DNA from: JANQIO01 sp036351375
GTDB lineage: Bacteria > Pseudomonadota > Gammaproteobacteria > Pseudomonadales > Halieaceae
Direction of reading: 5' to 3'
Assembly: GCA_036351375.1 (NCBI GenBank)
Contig: JAZBOY010000160.1
Coordinates: 1-9,762 of the forward strand
DNA: 9,762 nucleotides
Positions 1 through 6,303 of the stretch are shown here, in pieces. A program made the position numbers and the translations under genes. The notes below the pieces were generated by a model. The model saw nothing but the letters and a program-made list of their open reading frames with translations. It was not told where the DNA came from and made no database searches. How positions within the stretch are numbered: position 1 is the stretch's first letter; each line of letters opens with the position of its first letter.

Positions 1-53
1 AGGAATGCGACTGCCGTCAGCAGAAGCAGCATGCGCGAAATCGTAGACATCAT
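1..53 (-). CDS. 5' end of an exported protein gene (partial, runs off left edge)
   Basis: Only the first 17 codons are visible. Two adjacent ATG codons (53-51 and 50-48) open a frame reading MMSTISRMLLLLTAVAF, which looks like the n-region (one Arg) and hydrophobic core of a Sec signal peptide. An AAGGA ribosome binding site lies at 63-59 on the minus strand, 5 nt from the first ATG and 8 nt from the second, so the second start is slightly favoured. The gene lies 90 bp downstream of the M19 dipeptidase on the same strand and could be co-transcribed with it. The mature protein is outside the window, so no function can be given; an exported protein or lipoprotein is the only supported statement. 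Confidence 0.6.
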   Translation of the reverse strand, partial: MMSTISRMLLLLTAVAF

Positions 54-87
54 TGAATTCCTTGGGAATGAGGACAGAACTTAAACG

Positions 88-93
88 ACTATA
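88..93 (-). promoter_or_regulatory. possible -10 box for the left-edge gene
   Basis: The minus strand reads TATAGT here, 5 of 6 matches to the sigma70 -10 consensus. It would start transcription about 28 nt before the exported-protein start codon. No convincing -35 hexamer is visible 16-18 bp upstream, so the call rests on one hexamer and its position. Confidence 0.25.
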
Positions 94-105
94 CGCGCGA
101 AAGCC

Positions 106-145
106 GACAGCGGGCCATGCCCGGTACGAATTTGCGACCGCTGTC
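106..145. other. inverted repeat overlapping the dipeptidase stop (possible weak terminator)
   Basis: GACAGCGG (106-113) and CCGCTGTC (138-145) form a perfect 8-bp stem. The space between them holds a smaller CGGGC-CAT-GCCCG hairpin (111-123) that would compete with the long stem. The right arm overlaps the TGA stop of the M19 dipeptidase (146-144). No run of T follows on the minus strand, so it is not a canonical intrinsic terminator; an mRNA 3'-end stabilising structure is as likely. Confidence 0.35.
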
Positions 146-1319
146 AGGGCAACGTCTGGCCCAGTACCCGCAGCACGTTACCGCCCATGACGGCGCGGAT
201 ATCCGCGTCGCTGTAGCCGGCATCCATCAATGCCTGGGTAAGCACCGCAAGCTCGCTGGTGTCGAAGCGGGTCGTTACCGCACCGTCGAAGTCCGACCCC
301 AGGGCGATATGCTGGATACCGATGGTGTCGCGCACGTGATTCATGGCGGCGACGATCCCGGCCGGCGAGCTGTCGCAAACCGCGGCTTCCCAGTAGCCGA
401 TGCCGATGACACCGCCATTTGCGGCAAGGCGGTGTAGTTGGACATCGGTGAGGTTACGGTTGGCATCGCACACCGCGCGCACGCCGCCGTGGGACACCAC
501 CAGCGGCCGGGTGGCCATGTCGAACACGTCGCTGACCGCCGCAGGGCTGGCGTGGGCGAGGTCGATGACCATGCCCATGGCCTCGGCCCGCTCTACCACC
601 TGCCGGCCGAGCGCGGTGAGGCCGTATTTCTCCTCACCGTGCATGGAGCCCGCCACCTCGTTATCGAAAAAGTGCGCCAGGCCAATCATCCGGTAGCCGG
701 CGTCGAACAGGCGCTGCAGGTTGTCGAGGCGGCCCTCCAGCGGCTGCGCGCCCTCAAGGGCCAGCAGCCCTCCCACCAGCGGCTGGCCCTGTTCGCGAGC
801 CGCTACCAGCATCGCCAGGTCATCCTGGTTGCGGATGATCTTCAGTTGCCCACCGGAGCGTTGCTGCAGGTCCTCCAGCTTGCCGACATGGAAGATGGCG
901 CGCTCGTAAAGGCTGGTCCAGGTCGCCACGGGCTGCAGGTTGCCGATCACCAGGTAGGTCAGCACATCGCTGTCCGAGGGGTTGGACTCGTAGTTCTGGC
1001 CGCGCGGCGTCTTGGTAACAGACCCGAATACCTGCAGGCCGACATTCCCCGCCAGCAGGCGCGGCAGGTCCACGGCGCCGTGGGACAGCTCTTCAGTGAG
1101 GTCCCGGCGCCACAGCAGCGGGTCGGCGTGCAGGTCGGCGATAAACAGCTGCTGGTGCAGGGCCCGGGCCGCGGCGGACACTTCCGGCAGCGGGATGCTG
1201 CGATCCACTGAATTGGACAAGCGATCGAAGTGGCGCGGCGCCAGGGTGAAGAAGTAGATCACGCCCAGCACCATTGCAGCGCCGGCGATGCCCGCCACCG
1301 TCTTGAGTATCCTGTTCAT
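144..1319 (-). CDS. membrane-anchored dipeptidase, peptidase family M19 (renal dipeptidase type)
   Basis: A zinc peptidase of the amidohydrolase fold that hydrolyses dipeptides, in some homologues with a D-residue at the C-terminal position. The 391-residue product carries the M19 signature: HAD metal ligands H64 and D66, the bridging glutamate E189 in LALEGAQ, H256 in VIDLAHAS, H277 in VVSHGG, and the catalytic-site aspartate D343 in ALGSDFDG. Residues about 7-27 form one hydrophobic segment after MNRILK, so the enzyme is probably tethered to the inner membrane with its catalytic domain in the periplasm. The ATG at 1319 is chosen because it gives this anchor, although the nearest GGAG lies 14 nt upstream and is poorly spaced. 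The gene is divergent from the guanidino-enzyme operon and the two may share a control region. Substrate is unknown; the family call is secure. Confidence 0.93.
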   Translation of the reverse strand: MNRILKTVAGIAGAAMVLGVIYFFTLAPRHFDRLSNSVDRSIPLPEVSAAARALHQQLFIADLHADPLLWRRDLTEELSHGAVDLPRLLAGNVGLQVFGSVTKTPRGQNYESNPSDSDVLTYLVIGNLQPVATWTSLYERAIFHVGKLEDLQQRSGGQLKIIRNQDDLAMLVAAREQGQPLVGGLLALEGAQPLEGRLDNLQRLFDAGYRMIGLAHFFDNEVAGSMHGEEKYGLTALGRQVVERAEAMGMVIDLAHASPAAVSDVFDMATRPLVVSHGGVRAVCDANRNLTDVQLHRLAANGGVIGIGYWEAAVCDSSPAGIVAAMNHVRDTIGIQHIALGSDFDGAVTTRFDTSELAVLTQALMDAGYSDADIRAVMGGNVLRVLGQTLP

Positions 1320-1338
1320 CGAAGTTTGCTGTGCTCCG

Positions 1339-1366
1339 TTGCCACTTTTTGCGCAGTCGCCATAAT
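1339..1366 (+). promoter_or_regulatory. sigma70-type promoter for the pentein/M20 operon
   Basis: TTGCCA (1339-1344) and CATAAT (1361-1366) are separated by 16 bp; each hexamer matches consensus at 5 of 6 positions. The predicted start near 1373 leaves a leader of about 34 nt with the ribosome binding site at 1396-1400. This is the best promoter in the window. Confidence 0.6.
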
Positions 1367-1367
1367 A
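1362..1367 (-). promoter_or_regulatory. possible -10 box for the M19 dipeptidase
   Basis: The minus strand reads TATTAT here, 5 of 6 matches to the -10 consensus. It uses nearly the same base pairs as the plus-strand -10 box at 1361-1366. The hexamer 17 bp upstream (TGATGT) is a poor -35. If real, the two divergent promoters could not be occupied by RNA polymerase at the same time. Confidence 0.35.
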
Positions 1368-1406
1368 CGCGGGTCACAGCCCATACATCATCACCGAGGA
1401 CAGTTT

Positions 1407-2312
1407 ATGCACCTGCGCACGCGCATCGACGGTGGCGGCACACCCCGCCCGGATCGCTGGGGAATCGACAGTGAGTACGGCCGCCTGCAGGACCTGCTGG
1501 TGGGCCCCATCGACAACTACCACTGGACGCCGGGCAATGCCGTGGCCCAGCGCAGCGAGCGGGTGGGCCTCAAATTTGATATCGACGTGGTCCGCAAGCA
1601 ATACGGCGAGATGATCGCCGCCTACGAGCAGGCCGGTGTGAAGGTGCACATCCTGCCCGCCGAGGACGACCTGCCCTACCAGGTCTACGCCCGCGACTCG
1701 AGTGTGATGACGCCGTGGGGCGCGATCATCATGCAGCTGGAAAAGGCCTACCGCCGCGGTGAGTACGCCGCCGTGCTGCGCTTTTACCTGGAGCAGGACA
1801 TTCCCATCTACGACATGGTCAGCGCCGGCAACGTCGAGGGCGGCGACTTCATGGTGTTGAAGCCCGGGGTGGCTATTTGCGGCTACTCCGGCGAGCGCAG
1901 CATCGAACCCGCCGTGAACCAGATCAAGGGCTGGTTCGAGGCCGAGGGCTGGGAGTTCAAGAGCTACGCCTTCGACCCCCACTTCCTGCACCTGGATGTG
2001 CAGATGGGCATGATTGCCGAAGACCTGGCTGTGGTGTGCGTGGAAGCCGTGGAGCCGGAGCTGGTGGAATGGCTGACAGCCAAAGGCATTCGCATTATCG
2101 ATATCAGCTATGGTGAGGCCATGGACATGGGCACCAACATCGTCGCCCTGGGGGACGAGCGAGTGCTGATTCCCGCCGCCGGCGAGTCCCTCATCGAAAA
2201 GTGCCGGGCCGAGGGCCTGGAAGTCTTCGATCCTGATGTTTCGATGATTGCCGCCGGCGGCGGCTCGGTACACTGTATGTGCCAGCCATTGAAACGAGAC
2301 CCGGTGGAATAG
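1407..2312 (+). CDS. arginine deiminase/amidinotransferase-family (pentein) enzyme, substrate unknown
   Basis: A 301-residue enzyme of the guanidino-group-modifying pentein superfamily, which includes arginine deiminase, dimethylarginine dimethylaminohydrolase and amidinotransferases. Visible motifs in order are YARDS (residues 94-98, substrate-binding Asp), EGGDF (144-148), FLHLD with the general-base H195, and GGSVHCMCQPLKRD with the candidate nucleophile C290. These fit attack of a Cys thiolate on a guanidinium carbon. The start is the ATG with GAGGA at 1396-1400, 6 nt upstream; the frame stays open further 5' but those codons lie before the ribosome binding site and across the promoter. 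It is followed after 30 bp by an M20 carbamoylase-type gene, suggesting hydrolysis (deimination) to a ureido product rather than amidino transfer. At about 300 residues it is shorter than classical arginine deiminase (about 400). No signal peptide, so cytoplasmic. The substrate cannot be read from sequence. Confidence 0.85.
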   Translation: MHLRTRIDGGGTPRPDRWGIDSEYGRLQDLLVGPIDNYHWTPGNAVAQRSERVGLKFDIDVVRKQYGEMIAAYEQAGVKVHILPAEDDLPYQVYARDSSVMTPWGAIIMQLEKAYRRGEYAAVLRFYLEQDIPIYDMVSAGNVEGGDFMVLKPGVAICGYSGERSIEPAVNQIKGWFEAEGWEFKSYAFDPHFLHLDVQMGMIAEDLAVVCVEAVEPELVEWLTAKGIRIIDISYGEAMDMGTNIVALGDERVLIPAAGESLIEKCRAEGLEVFDPDVSMIAAGGGSVHCMCQPLKRDPVE

Positions 2313-2342
2313 CGGTATGCCCTGCAGGTATGAGGAAACATC

Positions 2343-3584
2343 ATGACAACTGAACTGCGGATCAATGGCGAGCGCCTCTGGGACAGCCTGATGGAGATGG
2401 CCCAGATCGGCGCCACCCCCCGTGGCGGCTGCAATCGGCAGGCGCTGACCGATGAAGACAAGCGCGGCCGTGACCTGTTCGTGAGCTGGTGTGAGGCCAT
2501 AGGTTGCAGCATCGGCGTTGACGAGATGGGCAATATATTCGCGCGCCGGGAGGGCTCCGACCCCGAGGCGGCCCCGGTCATCACCGGCAGCCACCTGGAC
2601 ACCCAGCCCACCGGCGGCAAGTTCGACGGCGTGTACGGGGTGCTGGCGGGCCTGGAAGTGCTGCGCACCCTGGCGGAACATGACATTACCACCGCGGCGC
2701 CGCTGGAAGTGGTGGTGTGGACCAACGAGGAAGGCGCGCGTTTCGCGCCGGCCATGGTCGGTTCCGGCGTCTGGGCCGGCGAGATGGCCCGTGACGATAT
2801 CTATGCCATCGAGGACAAGGCCGGCAAGCGCTTCGGCGATGAGCTGGAACGCATCGGCTACCGGGGCGAGCTGCCGGCCACGCCCAAACCCCTTCGGGCC
2901 GCCTTCGAGGCGCATATCGAGCAGGGCCCGATTCTCGAAGCCGAAGAGCTGCAAATCGGTGTGTTGACCGGCGTGCAGGGCAGCCGCTGGTACGACCTGA
3001 TCATCGAGGGCCAGCCGGTACACGCCGGCCCCACCCCCATGGAAGTGCGTCGCGACCCCTTCATGGCCGCACTGCCGATCATCCAGTTCTGCTACGACCT
3101 GGCGGCGAAGCACGCCCCCTGGGGCCGCGCGACCTTCGGCGATATAAAGGCCGAACCCGGCTCGCGCAACACCGTGCCCGAGCGATTGGTGGTCAACGTG
3201 GACCTGCGGCACCCGGACCCGGAAATCCTCGACAGCATGGATAAGGAATTCAGGGAGTTCGTGGCAAAGGCCTGCGCGGAGAAAAAGCTCGACGGGCGCG
3301 TCGAGGAGCTGTGGCATATGCCGGTGACCCAGTTTGACCCGGCCTGCGTGGAAGCTGTGCGCAGCGCCACGGCGGAACTGGGCTACAGCAACCTGGAGAT
3401 GGTGTCAGGCGCCGGCCACGACTCCCTGTACGTCGCCAAGGTGGCGCCGACCAGCATGATCTTCGTGCCCTGCAAGGACGGCATCTCCCACAACGAGGCC
3501 GAGGACGCCAAGCCTGAAGACTTGGAAGCCGGCTGTAACGTGCTGCTGCACGCGATGCTGAAAATGGCTGACGCGGCCGCCTAG
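2343..3584 (+). CDS. M20-family Zn-dependent amidohydrolase, hydantoinase/carbamoylase type
   Basis: A 413-residue cytoplasmic amidohydrolase of the group containing N-carbamoyl-L-amino-acid hydrolase, beta-ureidopropionase and allantoate amidohydrolase. These enzymes cleave ureido groups to an amine, CO2 and ammonia. The binuclear metal site is complete: H84 in GSHLDTQ, D95 in KFDG, E130 of TNEEGARF, H191 in EAHIEQGP and H383 in GISHNEAE. HAGPTPM (227-233) and GAGHDS (356-361) are further family motifs. Length is normal. The ATG has GAGGA at 2332-2336 with 6-nt spacing. It is the second gene of the operon begun by the pentein enzyme and could act on that enzyme's ureido product. Its stop codon overlaps the stop of the opposing small membrane protein in one CTAG. 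Which carbamoyl compound it prefers cannot be decided here. Confidence 0.9.
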   Translation: MTTELRINGERLWDSLMEMAQIGATPRGGCNRQALTDEDKRGRDLFVSWCEAIGCSIGVDEMGNIFARREGSDPEAAPVITGSHLDTQPTGGKFDGVYGVLAGLEVLRTLAEHDITTAAPLEVVVWTNEEGARFAPAMVGSGVWAGEMARDDIYAIEDKAGKRFGDELERIGYRGELPATPKPLRAAFEAHIEQGPILEAEELQIGVLTGVQGSRWYDLIIEGQPVHAGPTPMEVRRDPFMAALPIIQFCYDLAAKHAPWGRATFGDIKAEPGSRNTVPERLVVNVDLRHPDPEILDSMDKEFREFVAKACAEKKLDGRVEELWHMPVTQFDPACVEAVRSATAELGYSNLEMVSGAGHDSLYVAKVAPTSMIFVPCKDGISHNEAEDAKPEDLEAGCNVLLHAMLKMADAAA

Positions 3585-3751
3585 CGGCGAGAGATCACCG
3601 CCGTCACCATCAGCCCGAAACCGAGGCCGGCAATCAGGCAACCGACAAAGGCCAGGGCTGAGGTTTGCAGGAAAAACAGGCCCACGCCAAGACCTGCCAG
3701 CACGCCGCCACCGGTTGCCCAGGTGCTGCGATCAGGTAATGATTCCGCCAT
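3581..3751 (-). CDS. small glycine-rich two-helix membrane protein, function unknown
   Basis: A 56-residue product starting MAESLPDRST. Two hydrophobic segments, about residues 11-29 and 33-53, are rich in small residues with glycine-zipper spacing (GGGVLAGLGVG and IAGLGFG), and the C-terminus is ISRR. This suggests a helical hairpin in the inner membrane that packs or oligomerises through glycines. The ATG at 3751 is chosen because GGGAG lies 7 nt upstream; a longer frame would add 21 residues across that site. The gene converges on the M20 hydrolase and shares its stop tetranucleotide. It lies about 94 bp downstream of another small membrane protein gene on the same strand. I do not recognise the family. 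Confidence 0.6.
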   Translation of the reverse strand: MAESLPDRSTWATGGGVLAGLGVGLFFLQTSALAFVGCLIAGLGFGLMVTAVISRR

Positions 3752-3815
3752 GCCACCACTCCCAGTATTCCGGAAGGTGAAGTGTACGCGGTACCTCTGC
3801 CCGGGCCATGGCACA

Positions 3816-3839
3816 GATCAATCAGGGTGGAGATTGATC
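3816..3839. other. 8-bp perfect hairpin downstream of the 3846-4151 gene
   Basis: GATCAATC (3816-3823) and GATTGATC (3832-3839) pair perfectly around an 8-nt loop, 6 bp past the stop codon of the minus-strand gene at 3846-4151. A CAGATCA direct repeat (3814-3820 and 3842-3848) overlaps it. There is no T tract after the stem on the minus strand, so a transcript-end structure or a protein site is possible but an efficient intrinsic terminator is not shown. Confidence 0.35.
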
Positions 3840-3845
3840 CGCAGA

Positions 3846-4151
3846 TCAGTCCGATGCCAGCGGCGACGCCTCCAGGAGGCTGCTACTCTCGCGCTTGCCG
3901 CGTTTGCGCACCAGCAGGTCAACCAGCTCCGCGTAACGCGGGGTGTAGGGCCCCCACTGCGGGCAGGCGCTGGCGAAGAACACCAGGCCCACCGAGGCAC
4001 CGGCCAGCATCTCTGCCGTGATGGCATCGGCCATGTACAGGCCCAGCGCAGCAAACAATACGGCCAGGCAAAAGCCTCGCAGGCAGAGTGCCTGGGTAAC
4101 GCGCCACTCGGCACGCTCAATCAGTGCCAGTTCCTGTTCGTCAAAATCCAT
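3846..4151 (-). CDS. small two-helix inner-membrane protein, function unknown
   Basis: A 101-residue product from the ATG at 4151. An acidic, probably cytoplasmic N-terminus (MDFDEQELALIERAEWR) precedes two hydrophobic segments at about 21-42 and 46-63. A basic cytoplasmic tail follows (ELVDLLVRKRGKRE). The short loop between the helices contains DAITAE, so the topology is a hairpin with both ends inside. Two alternative ATGs exist at 4202 and 4229 in the same frame. None has a strong ribosome binding site. A promoter-like sequence at 4241-4268 would start transcription at about 4234, making the 4229 start almost leaderless and favouring 4151 or 4202. I do not recognise a domain family. The gene is divergent from the S9 peptidase gene. 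Confidence 0.6.
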   Translation of the reverse strand: MDFDEQELALIERAEWRVTQALCLRGFCLAVLFAALGLYMADAITAEMLAGASVGLVFFASACPQWGPYTPRYAELVDLLVRKRGKRESSSLLEASPLASD

Positions 4152-4240
4152 GGTTACCGTCCGTCTTCGCTCAAGTCTGGTGGTATCGACGTAGCCGGTC
4201 ATGTTGTGGTGCCTGTCGTCCGCTTCCATGGCGCGGCATC

Positions 4241-4268
4241 AGTATAGTCCTGGCGGCATGACGGCCAA
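4241..4268 (-). promoter_or_regulatory. possible sigma70-type promoter for the two small membrane-protein genes
   Basis: On the minus strand TTGGCC (4268-4263) and TATACT (4246-4241) are separated by 16 bp. The -10 box matches consensus at 5 of 6 positions and the -35 at 4 of 6. The predicted start, about 4234, lies upstream of every plausible start codon except the most distal one. Confidence 0.45.
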
Positions 4269-4284
4269 GCGGGCGCGGCGCACA

Positions 4285-4346
4285 AGTGCCAGATTGTTGC
4301 CCTTGTGACCAGATTTTCTGCGAAACCCGGCTGTGCAGTGCCAGAT
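4285..4346. repeat. pair of 10-bp direct repeats in the divergent intergenic region
   Basis: AGTGCCAGAT occurs at 4285-4294 and again at 4337-4346, 52 bp start to start. A partial third copy (CCAGAT) lies at 4309-4314, and CACAAG/CTTGTG (4281-4286, 4302-4307) form a short inverted repeat around the first copy. They lie between the divergent S9 peptidase and small membrane-protein genes. The rest of the 277-bp gap (4152-4428) holds the promoter-like sites and no gene that I can support. Confidence 0.4.
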
Positions 4347-4392
4347 ACATGCGCCAGCAATCGGCCAGTAGTGACGATTGCCGAGCGCGAGC

Positions 4393-4398
4393 TATGAT
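4393..4398 (+). promoter_or_regulatory. possible -10 box for the S9 peptidase gene
   Basis: TATGAT matches the -10 consensus at 5 of 6 positions and would place the transcript start about 24 nt before the ATG at 4429, just ahead of the AGGGAGGA ribosome binding site (4413-4420). No good -35 hexamer lies 16-18 bp upstream. Confidence 0.3.
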
Positions 4399-4428
4399 TA
4401 CCCAGGTGGCGCAGGGAGGAACCAGGCG

Positions 4429-6303
4429 ATGGATCGTCAATTCAGCAGCTTAATACGCCGGCAGGGTAGCCTGGTTCTGGCGGCACTACTTTTCACAGGC
4501 GTGCTGGTGCCAACCACTGTTGCGGCCTCACCACCGATCGAGCTCTACTCGCGCTTGCCTGAGCTTTCCAATCCCCAGTTGTCGCCTGATGGTGAGCACT
4601 TTGCCGTTGAAATGAGCTACCAGGGCTCGCGTGTGCTGGTAGTGCGTGACACCTACGGGGCACAGCCACCCTCAGTGGTAGACCCCGGCGAATTCAAGAT
4701 TCACGACTATGAATGGGTGGCCAACGACAGATTGGTGCTCTACACCCGCGCCACCAGCAAGGTGTGGAATTTCCTGTTCAACTACGTGCGGCTCTTCAGC
4801 GTCGACAAAAACGGTGGTGACATCATCCCCTTCAGAATGCGCCCCAATGACAATCGGTTTTTTGCAGGCTACCCGCATATTGTCTCGCGGCTGCCTGATG
4901 ACCCGGATCACGTGCTCGCCGTGCTGAATGACGAATACGACCGCTACGGTTTTCCAGAAGTTGAGCGCGTCAATATATATACGGGTCAGAGTAAGCTCGC
5001 GCAGCGCAATGTCCGGGATATCGTCTACTGGCTTGCCGATGAACAGGGACAACTGCGGATTGGATTTGCGATCAACGACGAGGGTCTTGGCAAGCGCGGG
5101 TCGGAAGCTACGATCTATCACCGACGCGACGAAAACAGCGAATGGGAAGTGGTGCAAAAGGCCGGGGTTTTTGCGGGAGCGACACTGAGCCCCGTCGGCT
5201 TCGACCCCGACGATGAGATGGTGCTGCTCGTCTCGAGCAGTGAGCTGCAGAACACGGACCCGATGCGGGACGACGCCACGGTCTATCGCTACGACCTGGA
5301 AAGCGGTGAGTTTATCGGTGAATACGTGGACCAAGTGCACCGAGATATCGAAGCGATGGTGCGTGAACAGACCGGGGCGGCCCGCGCGAAGGTCACCTCC
5401 TGGGATGACGACAAGCGGCGCATGATGGTTATGACTTATAGCGACGTCAGCCCGCCTTTCTACTATCTGTACGAACGCGACGAACAGCGCCTTTCGCCCC
5501 TGGGAGGCCACTACCCAGAGCTGGAAAGCGGCGACCTGGCTCCCATGCAGCTCGTGGAGTACCGGGCACGTGATGGACGCAGCATCCCGGGCTTCCTGAC
5601 CCTGCCAAAGACGCGGCAGGGAAAGCCGCCGCTGGTGGTCTACCCCCACGGTGGGCCCTGGGCGCGGGACTACTGGGGCTTCGATAATTATGTGCAGCTG
5701 CTGGCGAGTCGCGGCTATGCCGTTTTTCAGCCCCAGTTTCGCGGCTCGACAGGTTTCGGCACGGAACACCTGGAAGCGGGCTACGGCCAGTGGGGGCTGG
5801 CCATACAGGATGACATCACCGACGGGGTCAAGTGGCTGATCGATGAAGGCAAGGTCGATCCGGACAGGATCTGCATATACGGCGCCAGCTTCGGAGGTTA
5901 CGCGGCCGCCATGGGCGCAGTGAAAACGCCGGACCTCTACCAGTGTGCGATCACCGTCAACGGCGTGCTCGACCTGAAAAAACTGGTTAAGTCCGCGCGC
6001 TACATGCCACTCGGTGATGCCAACCTGGCCATGTGGAATGACCCGGATGATGTCGACGAGGCCTCGCCCTACCACCTCTACAAGCAGATCAAGATTCCCA
6101 TGTTGGTGATCGCCAGCGACAAGGACACGGTAGTGCCCTGGGTGGACCACTCAAAGCGCTTCCACAAGCGCCTGAAAAAACTGGACGTGGAGTCAGAACT
6201 GGTGGTGCTGGAAGACGGCGAGCACTGGCGCACCAACGAGGCGCACGAACTGCAGAAGATGGAGGCCATCATCGGCTTCCTCGACCGCCATATCGGCCAC
6301 TAG
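4429..6303 (+). CDS. secreted S9-family (prolyl oligopeptidase type) serine peptidase
   Basis: A 624-residue precursor. The N-terminus has a Sec signal peptide: a basic n-region ending IRRQGS, a core of LVLAALLFTGVLVP, and a likely VAA-S cleavage after residue 33. Residues about 40-390 are beta-rich and probably form the propeller. The C-terminal alpha/beta-hydrolase domain begins around HGGPWARD (H407, oxyanion region). The catalytic triad is complete: S487 in GASFGGY, D566 in SDKDTVVP and H599 in DGEHW. VFQPQFRGSTGFG is typical of the dipeptidyl/acylaminoacyl peptidase branch. The ATG at 4429 has AGGGAGGA 8 nt upstream; an in-frame TTG at 4378 lies before that site. The enzyme probably trims oligopeptides in the periplasm. 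Its stop overlaps that of the opposing alkB-like gene. Exact specificity is not determinable. Confidence 0.92.
   Translation: MDRQFSSLIRRQGSLVLAALLFTGVLVPTTVAASPPIELYSRLPELSNPQLSPDGEHFAVEMSYQGSRVLVVRDTYGAQPPSVVDPGEFKIHDYEWVANDRLVLYTRATSKVWNFLFNYVRLFSVDKNGGDIIPFRMRPNDNRFFAGYPHIVSRLPDDPDHVLAVLNDEYDRYGFPEVERVNIYTGQSKLAQRNVRDIVYWLADEQGQLRIGFAINDEGLGKRGSEATIYHRRDENSEWEVVQKAGVFAGATLSPVGFDPDDEMVLLVSSSELQNTDPMRDDATVYRYDLESGEFIGEYVDQVHRDIEAMVREQTGAARAKVTSWDDDKRRMMVMTYSDVSPPFYYLYERDEQRLSPLGGHYPELESGDLAPMQLVEYRARDGRSIPGFLTLPKTRQGKPPLVVYPHGGPWARDYWGFDNYVQLLASRGYAVFQPQFRGSTGFGTEHLEAGYGQWGLAIQDDITDGVKWLIDEGKVDPDRICIYGASFGGYAAAMGAVKTPDLYQCAITVNGVLDLKKLVKSARYMPLGDANLAMWNDPDDVDEASPYHLYKQIKIPMLVIASDKDTVVPWVDHSKRFHKRLKKLDVESELVVLEDGEHWRTNEAHELQKMEAIIGFLDRHIGH

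Noticed and set aside
1230..1406. N-terminal extension of the pentein gene by 59 codons
   Set aside because: It overlaps the divergent dipeptidase start and the promoter; the ATG at 1407 has a well-spaced GAGGA and fits the family.
1374..3317. A 647-codon open frame on the minus strand opposite the pentein and M20 genes
   Set aside because: The plus-strand genes have complete family motifs and good ribosome binding sites. The antisense product is His-, Gly- and Val-rich with no recognisable motif, as expected from the reverse of GC-rich codons.
144..3584. Reading the M19 dipeptidase as part of the same catabolic pathway as the pentein and M20 enzymes
   Set aside because: It is on the opposite strand, membrane-anchored and of unknown substrate. 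Adjacency alone does not support a shared pathway, so it is noted only as possible co-regulation.
4672..6150. A 492-codon open frame on the minus strand opposite the S9 peptidase
   Set aside because: Composition is that of a shadow frame (many H, V, D) and the plus strand encodes a full S9 peptidase with signal peptide and triad.
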